Source of the DNA: Arcobacter sp. CECT 8985
GTDB taxonomy: Bacteria > Campylobacterota > Campylobacteria > Campylobacterales > Arcobacteraceae
Length of the DNA stretch: 52,756 nt
NCBI RefSeq assembly: GCF_004116495.1
Contig: NZ_PDKC01000021.1
Span: 1-52,756 of the forward strand
Direction of reading: 5' to 3'
Notes under the pieces: model-generated
Databases searched by the model: none
What the model was told of the DNA's origin: nothing
Seen by the model: the letters and a program-made list of their open reading frames with translations, nothing else
In this document: piece by piece, positions 46,301 through 52,756 of the stretch
Position numbering within the stretch: position 1 is the first letter of the stretch
Layout of the letters: each line of letters starts with the position of its first letter
Made by a program: the position numbers and the translations under genes

Positions 46301-47274
46301 TGTTAAATGTTGCAGTAATTGGAATAGGAAATATCTCTTTACTTTTTGATTATGATAAAAATACAAATAGTGCAAATTCTCATATAAAAGCTATATATTT
46401 ACATAAAGAGTTTAATTTAAAATATATAGCAGATATTGATGATAGAAATTTATCAAAAGTTCAAAAACTTTTTTCTGATGTGATTTTTTATAATGATTAT
46501 AAAAAACTAATTGATAAAAAAGATATTGATATTTTAGTTATTGCTACTCCAACAAATATGCATTTTGAAGTTTTAAGTAGTTTTAAAAATAGTAATCATA
46601 TTAAAAAGTTTTTAGTTGAAAAGCCACTTTTTTCAACTAAAGATGAGTATGAAAATTTAGACTCTTTTTTTAAAGATAAAATAGTAGTAAATTATATAAG
46701 AAGATTTCAAAAACCAATAAAAAATTTAAAAGAGAATATAGAAAATAAGAGTTTAGAAAATCTACAAAAAATAACACTTAATTATGTAAAGGGTTTGAAA
46801 AATAATGGTTCACATTTTATTGATTTGATTAATTATCTATTTTCTAATCCAAAAATAGAAGATATAAAAATACTTGATGAAACTATTGGTTTTAATGATG
46901 AAGATAAATCTTATGATTTATTTTTTAAAATACAATACAATAACAAATTAATACCTGTATATTTTATTGCTTTAGATCATACTAAATATAATATTATAGA
47001 ACTAAATTTATATTTTGATAATCAAGTAGTAAGTTATATAAATAGTGAACGAACGATTTTTTATAAAGAGATAGTTGAAAAAAAAGAGTTTAAAGGTTAT
47101 AAGTTTATTAATAAAGTATCTACTAAAAAAGATAAGATATCAAATAAATTAATTTATAATGTATATGATGAGATATTTTTACAAATAAATGAAAAAAAAG
47201 ATAACTGTGCCTCTTTTGAAAATGAGTTAAAAAACTTAGAATTTTTAACAAAAATATTAAATAGTAAGGAATAA
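46300..47274 (+). CDS. Gfo/Idh/MocA-family oxidoreductase
   Basis: NAD(P)-dependent sugar dehydrogenase-like protein of 324 residues. The N-terminal Rossmann motif is VIGIGNISLLFD, with ADIDDRN at the end of the second strand. VIATPTNMHFEVL and the dinucleotide-proximal VEKPLF (the conserved EKP) follow. The C-terminal domain has HFIDLINYLFSNP. It sits between a sugar nucleotidyltransferase and an aminotransferase, so oxidation of a sugar hydroxyl to the keto form used by the next enzyme is the natural inference. Confidence 0.82.
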   Translation: MLNVAVIGIGNISLLFDYDKNTNSANSHIKAIYLHKEFNLKYIADIDDRNLSKVQKLFSDVIFYNDYKKLIDKKDIDILVIATPTNMHFEVLSSFKNSNHIKKFLVEKPLFSTKDEYENLDSFFKDKIVVNYIRRFQKPIKNLKENIENKSLENLQKITLNYVKGLKNNGSHFIDLINYLFSNPKIEDIKILDETIGFNDEDKSYDLFFKIQYNNKLIPVYFIALDHTKYNIIELNLYFDNQVVSYINSERTIFYKEIVEKKEFKGYKFINKVSTKKDKISNKLIYNVYDEIFLQINEKKDNCASFENELKNLEFLTKILNSKE

Positions 47275-47276
47275 AA

Positions 47277-48563
47277 ATGCCTAATTTAGCTATTAATGGT
47301 GGGAATAAAGTAAGAAAAGAGTTATTTGGAAGATATAATAATATTGATCAAAAAGAGATAGATGAAGTTGTAAAAGTTATGAAAAAAGGTGTTCTCTCAA
47401 AATATTTAGGTGCATGGCATGAGGATTTTTATGGAGGGGAAAAAGTTCAAGAGTTTGAAAAAGCATGGAGTGATTATTTTGGTGTAAAACACTCAATTTC
47501 TGTAAATTCAAATACTTCTGGTTTAATAACAGCCTTAGGTGCTTGTGGAATTGGTCTTGGTGATGAGGTTATTGTTTCACCTTACTCAATGTCAATTTCT
47601 GCAAGTGCTCCTTTATTTTGGAATGCAACACCAGTTTTTTGTGATTTAGAGCCAAATACTTATGGCTTTTGTATAGATTCATTAAAAAAATCTATAACAA
47701 AAAATACAAAAGCAATAGTAGTTGTTCATATTTTTGGCTGTCCTTCAAATATGAAAGAGATAATGCAAGTAGCAAAAGAGAATAATCTTTATGTTATAGA
47801 AGATTGTGCTCAAGCACCAGGCGCAAAATATGATGATGAATTTGTTGGAACTATAGGTGATATTGGAGTTTTTAGTTTAAACTATCATAAGCATATTCAT
47901 ACAGGTGAGGGTGGAGTTTGTACAACAAATGATGATGCTTTAGCTAATAGAATGCAATTAATTAGAAATCATGCAGAATCAGTAGTTGAAAATAAAGGCG
48001 AAACACAATTTGTAAATATGTTGGGCTTTAATTTTAGACTTACTGAAATTCAAGCAGCTATAGGAATAGAACAGTTAAAAAAACTTGATGAAGAGTTAAA
48101 AGTTAGACAAGAATATGCAAAAATGTATGATGAAGCATTAAGTAAGTACCCTTTTATACGAACAACTAAACTAGAAAATAGAACACACTCTTATTATATA
48201 CAAGCTTTTGAGTTTTTAGAAGATATTGCAAAAGTATCAAGAGATAAATTTATAAGTGCAGTAAAAGAAGAGTTAGTAGCAGTAGAAGGTAGAGAGAATG
48301 AAGGAGTACCAATAGGACAAGGATATGTAAAACCTATTTATATGTTACCTATGTTTCAAAATAAAATTGCATACAATAAACAAAACTTTGCATTTAAAGA
48401 TGAGATTTCTTATGAAAAAGGAACTTGTCCTAATGTAGAAAATTTTCACTACCATACTTTATGGACTCATGATTTTACAAGAAGTCCTTTAAGCAAAGAT
48501 GATGTAAATGATGTGATAAATGCATATATTAAAGTATGTGAAAATTTAGATGAGCTTAGATAA
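47277..48563 (+). CDS. DegT/DnrJ/EryC1-family aminotransferase (second)
   Basis: PLP-dependent sugar aminotransferase of 428 residues, larger than and distinct from PseC. The N-terminus AINGGNKVRKELFGRYNNID resembles the AHBA synthase/StsC-like branch. The PLP lysine is Lys205 in LNYHKHIHTGEGG, preceded by EDCAQAPGAKY. It lies 2 bases after the oxidoreductase, and together they could convert a hydroxyl to an amino group through a ketone. Its product sugar is unknown. The 3' end overlaps the next gene by 14 bases. Confidence 0.87.
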   Translation: MPNLAINGGNKVRKELFGRYNNIDQKEIDEVVKVMKKGVLSKYLGAWHEDFYGGEKVQEFEKAWSDYFGVKHSISVNSNTSGLITALGACGIGLGDEVIVSPYSMSISASAPLFWNATPVFCDLEPNTYGFCIDSLKKSITKNTKAIVVVHIFGCPSNMKEIMQVAKENNLYVIEDCAQAPGAKYDDEFVGTIGDIGVFSLNYHKHIHTGEGGVCTTNDDALANRMQLIRNHAESVVENKGETQFVNMLGFNFRLTEIQAAIGIEQLKKLDEELKVRQEYAKMYDEALSKYPFIRTTKLENRTHSYYIQAFEFLEDIAKVSRDKFISAVKEELVAVEGRENEGVPIGQGYVKPIYMLPMFQNKIAYNKQNFAFKDEISYEKGTCPNVENFHYHTLWTHDFTRSPLSKDDVNDVINAYIKVCENLDELR

Positions 48564-49470
48564 AAAAATAAAACTATTCTCTTATGATGCAGGTGGTGCA
48601 AATTTAGTTATGGCATATGCATATTTTATGCATAAAAAAGGCTTTAACATTCTTTGTTACCCTAAAGGTCCTGCATTAAAAACTTTTCAAAAGCATATTC
48701 CTTATTTAATATGCAAAGAAAAATTAGTTTTAGAAAATAGTGATATTATTGTTATTGGAACATCAGGAATTCACTCTGATTATGAGATTGAAATACTTAT
48801 AGAAGCTAAGAAAAAAGGCTTAGAAGTTAGATGTTTTTTAGATTCTGTGTTAAATCTTGATAAAAGATTTTTTATAAAAAATCAACCTTTAGATAGTAAC
48901 TATTTACCTGATATAATTTATTGTGAAGATATAGAAAAAATAGAAAATGATGATATTAAGAAAAAAGCTATTTTTAAAAAAGATTTATATTTAAAGTATA
49001 TAAAAGAAGTATTTTACCCACAACTAATCACTAAAGATGAATTGATTTTAAAAAATAGAGGTAAATATATTTTATTTTTATCTGAATATATAAAAGAGTT
49101 ATATGGAAATAAATTTGGTTTTGATGAGTATGATGTTTTAAAATTTATTTTATCTTCTATGCAAGAAGAAAATTTTTTAATACCTTTTTTTATAAAACTG
49201 CATCCAGCTGAGGAAAAATCAAAATTTGATGATATAATAAAAGAGTATAAAGATTTAAATATCGTTATTCAAGAGTTTGATATTAATGAAGTGTTATATA
49301 ATTGTAAATGTGTATTTGGTATAAACTCTTCTGTATTTAAAGAATCAACTCTTTTAAATATTGATACTTATAGTATTCAATTATCAAAAAATATTGATGT
49401 TATTGAAGGTGTTGAAGTTATAAGTACTAAAGATAGATTAAAAAAATTATTAAGGAAATTAGATGAATAA
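48550..49470 (+). CDS. GT-B-like protein, possible glycosyltransferase
   Basis: A 306-residue soluble protein I cannot assign to a named family. It begins like a GT-B half (IKLFSYDAGGANLVMAYAYFM). His218-Pro219 in KLHPAEEKSKF and Ser260-Ser261 in FGINSSVFKES resemble the HP and S motifs of bacterial sialyl-/polysialyltransferases and CDP-glycerol-type transferases. Those motifs bind the CMP part of the donor, which would suit the two CMP-sugar synthetases nearby. The identification is tentative. It overlaps both neighbours (14 and 8 bases), so it is firmly part of the operon. Confidence 0.55.
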   Translation: MSLDKKIKLFSYDAGGANLVMAYAYFMHKKGFNILCYPKGPALKTFQKHIPYLICKEKLVLENSDIIVIGTSGIHSDYEIEILIEAKKKGLEVRCFLDSVLNLDKRFFIKNQPLDSNYLPDIIYCEDIEKIENDDIKKKAIFKKDLYLKYIKEVFYPQLITKDELILKNRGKYILFLSEYIKELYGNKFGFDEYDVLKFILSSMQEENFLIPFFIKLHPAEEKSKFDDIIKEYKDLNIVIQEFDINEVLYNCKCVFGINSSVFKESTLLNIDTYSIQLSKNIDVIEGVEVISTKDRLKKLLRKLDE

Positions 49471-49993
49471 ATTTTTGGAATCAAGTAGAATATATTTAAG
49501 ACCTCTTTGTTTAGAAGATGCAAAGTCAAACTATGTAAATTGGCTAAATGATGAGCAAATATGTAAATTCAATGCACACCATAGATTTGTAAATACTATA
49601 GAAAAAACACAAGATTATATTTTAAATGTAAATGCATCTAATAACTGTTTAGTTCTTGCTATTTGTAGTAAAGAAGATGATACTCATATAGGAAATGTAA
49701 GTATTCAAAATATTAATTACATAGATTCAAATGCAGAGTTCGCCATAATTATGGGAGAGAAAGATTATCATGGTAAAGGGTTTGCTTTTGATGCGGCATC
49801 ATTAGTTATAAAACATGCTTTTAATAGTTTAAATCTTCATAGAATTTATTGTGGAACAAGTAGTGAAAATATCTCAATGCAAAAACTTGCATTAAAACTA
49901 GGTATGCAAGAAGAGGGTACTTTAAAACAAGCAATCTTTAAAGATGGGAAATATGTTGATATTAAATTATATGGAATAATAAATCAAAAATAA
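49463..49993 (+). CDS. GNAT acetyltransferase (RimJ/RimL-like)
   Basis: A 176-residue acetyl-CoA-dependent N-acetyltransferase. The N-terminal ESSRIYLRPLCLEDAKSNYVNWLND is typical of sugar-modifying RimJ-like proteins; the acetyl-CoA loop is KDYHGKGFAFDA, followed by LNLHRIYCGTSSENISMQKLALKLGM. In this setting it could be the PseH step (acetylation of the 4-amino group), or it could acetylate the amine made by the second aminotransferase. It is the last gene of the cluster and converges on the Maf gene; its final codons form half of a palindromic hairpin. Confidence 0.8.
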   Translation: MNKFLESSRIYLRPLCLEDAKSNYVNWLNDEQICKFNAHHRFVNTIEKTQDYILNVNASNNCLVLAICSKEDDTHIGNVSIQNINYIDSNAEFAIIMGEKDYHGKGFAFDAASLVIKHAFNSLNLHRIYCGTSSENISMQKLALKLGMQEEGTLKQAIFKDGKYVDIKLYGIINQK

Positions 49994-50014
49994 GATTACT
50001 TTTGATTTATTATT
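49975..50014. terminator. Bidirectional hairpin built from the 3' ends of two convergent genes
   Basis: Bases 49975-49989 and 50000-50014 are perfect 15-bp inverted repeats around a 10-base loop. The left arm encodes the end of the acetyltransferase and the right arm, on the minus strand, the end of the Maf protein; both proteins finish IINQK. The two stop codons lie in the loop (49991-49993 and 49996-49998). A shared intrinsic terminator is the likely function. Confidence 0.65.
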
Positions 50015-51975
50015 CGCTTTAGATTTTTTAATACATAAATTGTTGAATCACACCAATAAGACTTAATTTCCATTAAATTCTTTTTATCATAAAGCCCATT
50101 TTGTCTAAGGTTTAGGAAGAAATTAATATAAATATCAATAAGTTCTATAAATTTTAAAAAGACATTTCCAAATATTTCACTACTCATAATTTTCTTTTGT
50201 TCAAGAATCCAAATCATAATATCAAGCTTTTTAGCCAAAAGGTCATCTTTTGAACTTACTCTAATTTTTTTGAATTTGTTTACTCTTGTAATCATTTTAG
50301 TTAATATTTTTACATCATCTTTAAAGTCTAAATCTTTTACAACACAAGATATATTTTTAAGTATTTCGTTTGCATCAAAATCTTTTTTTGTAAATTTCGA
50401 TATGTTAATATCATCTTTTTTTAAAGGAATTAGACCTTCCATATATGCACCATCTGACAAGTTATATGCTTTAAGAGATTTTTTTACATCTTCTGTTAAT
50501 GCAAATAAATATGACTCATAATCTTTCTTAAATGTTAATAGTGTTCTGTTTGATTTGATTTTATCTTGAAAGTTACCTTTTACTTCAATAATATCATATG
50601 AAGAAACTAAGTTATTGTCTTTTTCCTCATTGTTGTCTTGTAGTGCAAAATCTTTAACCTCATGTGAACTATCTGAAGCATATCTACTTCCTGTTTCTTG
50701 GTTAAATGCAGCATCATTTCCAACTAAGTAAATCTCATTTGCTTTTAAAAATACTGCTATTGCAAATGAAAATGTTCCTACATTTGGCAGTGAGAAAGAG
50801 TATCCTAAATCCATTGATACTGGAAAAACTTGTGAAAAGTAATAATTTAAATCTTTAACTTTTTCTAAAACACTATCTTCTTGTTGAGAAAGAAAAATTA
50901 TTGCACTATCTTTTAAAAAATCCTTATCTTCAGTTGTTAAATATTTTCCACAAAGGTGAGAAGGGTCAATAGATACTACTATATCAGGAATTATAGAATT
51001 TTTTTCTAATTTTCTTAATATTACATCTACACATATAATTATAAATTTATCTTGATTTTGTTTTATCCACTCTAAATTTTTATCAAGAGATGGTCCTGCA
51101 CTAATGATTAATACTTTTTTATCTTTTAATGGAGCATATTTGTCAATTAAATCTTTTTTTAGAAATAACTCTTTATTTCTCATAAATTTAGTTGTTTGTT
51201 CAAGCACATTTAAAACTGCACCAAAAGGGAATGAAGCCGCATCATGTGATCCAAAAAAATCAATTATTTGATCTAATATATATTTATACTCTATAGAAAA
51301 TACATGATGTTTTATATTGTAATTCATATAGTTATGATAGTAACTAAAATCTGCAAGAGTTTGTTCTCTTTGTATCTCATCTTCAGCAATTGAAAAAAAT
51401 AGTTTTTTATTCCCTTGTTCTAGTAGTGAATAATCAGCAGTAAATAAAGATATTCTAAATAATTCTATATCAGGTTCAATAATTAAAGTATTCATTGAAT
51501 CAACTTTTTTATATACTTCGTTTAGATGAACCCCTGAACCAACCCCAATAAATATAAATTTAAAAATTTTAGAAAAAGTTACATTCGAGAAATCTACCTT
51601 GTGATTTATATAATTTACTAATGTAGATATAACTCCTAGTGAACCCATTAATGCTAATTTATTAGTATTTGTATCAATTCTTAGTAAGTTTAATGAACTA
51701 TCCCTTGTGAAGTTAGTTATTTGGGCTCTTTTATCTGCTTCTTGATAGCTATTAAAACCATAAATAAATTTATTTTTTGTATGGTCTAAAACATCAAAAT
51801 ATCCCCCATCTTCTATATATTCAAGAGAGTATCTTTCTTCAATTTTTTTATTATCTAGATCATTTGATAGTTTTTGTACTTTCTCATATATATCAGGATG
51901 ATTATTTTCTAAAAAATTTAAATTTTTTTTATATAAATTAAAAAGTAGTTGAGTTAATTCATCAAGTTCTTGCAT
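49996..51975 (-). CDS. Motility accessory factor (Maf, DUF115) protein
   Basis: A 659-residue Maf-family protein, required in Campylobacter, Helicobacter and Aeromonas for attaching nonulosonic acids to flagellin. The central DUF115 domain (about residues 280-440) shows KKVLIISAGPSLDKNLEWI, IIICVDVILRKL, PDIVVSIDPSHL, FPVSMDLGYSFSLPNVGTFSFAIA and IYLVGNDAAF. The N-terminal domain has the Rossmann-like IFIGVGSGVHLNEVY and TLIIEPDIELF. Its position between the pse genes and a flagellin gene supports a flagellin glycosyltransferase role. AAGG lies 7 bases before the ATG. Confidence 0.88.
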   Translation of the reverse strand: MQELDELTQLLFNLYKKNLNFLENNHPDIYEKVQKLSNDLDNKKIEERYSLEYIEDGGYFDVLDHTKNKFIYGFNSYQEADKRAQITNFTRDSSLNLLRIDTNTNKLALMGSLGVISTLVNYINHKVDFSNVTFSKIFKFIFIGVGSGVHLNEVYKKVDSMNTLIIEPDIELFRISLFTADYSLLEQGNKKLFFSIAEDEIQREQTLADFSYYHNYMNYNIKHHVFSIEYKYILDQIIDFFGSHDAASFPFGAVLNVLEQTTKFMRNKELFLKKDLIDKYAPLKDKKVLIISAGPSLDKNLEWIKQNQDKFIIICVDVILRKLEKNSIIPDIVVSIDPSHLCGKYLTTEDKDFLKDSAIIFLSQQEDSVLEKVKDLNYYFSQVFPVSMDLGYSFSLPNVGTFSFAIAVFLKANEIYLVGNDAAFNQETGSRYASDSSHEVKDFALQDNNEEKDNNLVSSYDIIEVKGNFQDKIKSNRTLLTFKKDYESYLFALTEDVKKSLKAYNLSDGAYMEGLIPLKKDDINISKFTKKDFDANEILKNISCVVKDLDFKDDVKILTKMITRVNKFKKIRVSSKDDLLAKKLDIMIWILEQKKIMSSEIFGNVFLKFIELIDIYINFFLNLRQNGLYDKKNLMEIKSYWCDSTIYVLKNLKRIINQK

Positions 51976-52030
51976 GTAAAACCTTATCTTTAGATATTCT
52001 ATTTTACATAAAAGATTCTTAGGTTTTTAT

Positions 52031-52067
52031 TTTTAAAGGGAACTAGAGTAATTCTAGCCCTTTAAAA
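52031..52067 (-). terminator. Hairpin after the flagellin gene
   Basis: TTTTAAAGGG (52031-52040) and CTAGA (52043-52047) pair with TCTAG (52053-52057) and CCCTTTAAAA (52058-52067), leaving a two-base bulge and a 5-base loop. On the minus strand it starts about 27 bases after the flagellin stop. It is probably the flagellin transcript's terminator. Confidence 0.6.
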
Positions 52068-52094
52068 GTTTAAAAATATTAAAAGGTTCAAAGA

Positions 52095-52756
52095 CTATTG
52101 AAGAAGTCTAAGAACATTTTGTTGAATAGAGTTCGCTTGACTCATAGCATAAGTACCAGCTTGCGAAATAATATTTTGTTTATTAAAATTAGCACTTTCT
52201 TGTGCATAATCAACATCTCTAATTACAGATTCAGCAGATTTAATATTAGTTTGCTGAGTCATTTGGTTTCTGATAGCAGATTCTAATTGATTTTGAGTAG
52301 AACCGAAGTCTGCTCTCCAACCATTTAGTGTGTTAATCGCACTATCTACGTTTTTCATTAAACTTCTAGCACTTCCAGCAGAAGTAAATCCTGCATCAGC
52401 AGAAGCTTTTAATCCACTTAGTGTTAATCCAGCAACATTTGCTTGTACACCTGCTGTTGTTTTAATAGTATCAGCATCAGTTTCACCCATTTGAAATGTT
52501 AATGAACTTGCTGCTGCACCAGCACTAGCACCCTGTAAAAGAGTTGTACCATTATAATTAGTTTGGCTAGCAATGTTATTTAATTGGTCAAGAAGTTTAC
52601 TAACATCTTTACCAATAGCTTCTCTACCCTGATCTGAAGTAGTATCAGTTGCAGCTTGAACTAATTTCGTTTTAATAGTATCCAAAATATTAGATTGCTC
52701 AGACATAGCCTTATCAGCAATTTGAGTTAAAGAAACAGCAGAGTTTCCATTCGAAA
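52095..52756 (-). CDS. Flagellin, C-terminal part (runs off the window)
   Basis: The reading frame is open to the window edge (SNGNSAVSLTQIADKAMSEQSN...), so the Met at 52706 is internal and the real start lies outside. The visible ~220 residues cover the end of the first conserved helix region (LLDQLNNIASQTNYNGTTLLQG), a short variable centre, and the C-terminal D1/D0 coiled region (FGSTQNQLESAIRN, SAESVIRDVDYAQESANF, SQAGTYAMSQANSIQQNVLRLLQ). The surface-exposed centre is short. It is the probable target of the adjacent Maf/pseudaminic acid system. The strain may have more flagellin copies beyond the window. Confidence 0.95.
   Translation of the reverse strand, partial: SNGNSAVSLTQIADKAMSEQSNILDTIKTKLVQAATDTTSDQGREAIGKDVSKLLDQLNNIASQTNYNGTTLLQGASAGAAASSLTFQMGETDADTIKTTAGVQANVAGLTLSGLKASADAGFTSAGSARSLMKNVDSAINTLNGWRADFGSTQNQLESAIRNQMTQQTNIKSAESVIRDVDYAQESANFNKQNIISQAGTYAMSQANSIQQNVLRLLQ

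Noticed and set aside
52704-52706. Met at 52706 as the flagellin start
   Set aside because: The frame stays open upstream to the window edge with conserved flagellin sequence, so this Met is internal.

Overview
The window is AT-rich chromosomal DNA from a member of the Campylobacterota, most likely Arcobacter in the broad sense. This rests on gene content and order: a 14-gene complex I operon in which the NADH-binding NuoE and NuoF are replaced by two small unrelated-looking proteins (as in Helicobacter and Campylobacter), a futalosine-pathway menaquinone gene (mqnD), the recA-eno-ftsB-like-AMIN order, and a pseudaminic acid flagellin-glycosylation cluster next to a Maf (DUF115) protein and a flagellin. 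GTG and TTG starts are common. No rRNA, tRNA, IS element, prophage or CRISPR array was seen.

Layout. Positions 1-4314 hold endonuclease IV (nfo), a decayed small gene, an ABC-F ATPase and an AEC-family permease. Positions 4311-10650 (minus strand) are a three-gene operon of long Sel1/TPR-repeat envelope proteins, two of them lipoproteins and paralogues of each other. Positions 10887-12969 hold a small membrane-anchored protein overlapping an AAA+ ATPase gene. A 419-base noncoding gap follows, with two terminator-like hairpins and the nuo promoter region. Positions 13389-27246 are nuoABCD, two small NuoE/NuoF-slot genes, then nuoGHIJKLMN.

Positions 27320-35219 (plus strand) are housekeeping genes: a Bax-like glucosaminidase, mqnD, murB, topA, a YfcE-type phosphodiesterase, bioB and a CPA2 antiporter. 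The minus-strand block recA-eno-ftsB-like-AMIN spans 38630-35232. Positions 38814-49993 (plus) form the glycan cluster: pseB, pseC, an associated methylase, an SpsF-family nucleotidyltransferase, pseG, a formyltransferase-like gene, a decayed methyltransferase region, pseI, a 23-codon micro-ORF, a second SpsF-family gene, a Gfo/Idh/MocA oxidoreductase, a second DegT aminotransferase, a GT-B-like protein and a GNAT acetyltransferase. Facing them on the minus strand are the Maf protein and the 3' part of a flagellin gene that runs off the window.

How it fits together. The nuo genes encode a proton-pumping quinone reductase without a recognisable NADH site, feeding a menaquinone pool to which mqnD contributes. 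The pse block makes a CMP-activated nonulosonic acid; Maf would transfer it to flagellin. The genes after pseI look like a second branch that makes or decorates another amino sugar. The least explained items are the Sel1 triad, the AAA+/membrane-protein pair, the NuoF-slot protein (which looks like a stand-alone copy of the C-terminal half of NuoG) and the second sugar branch.
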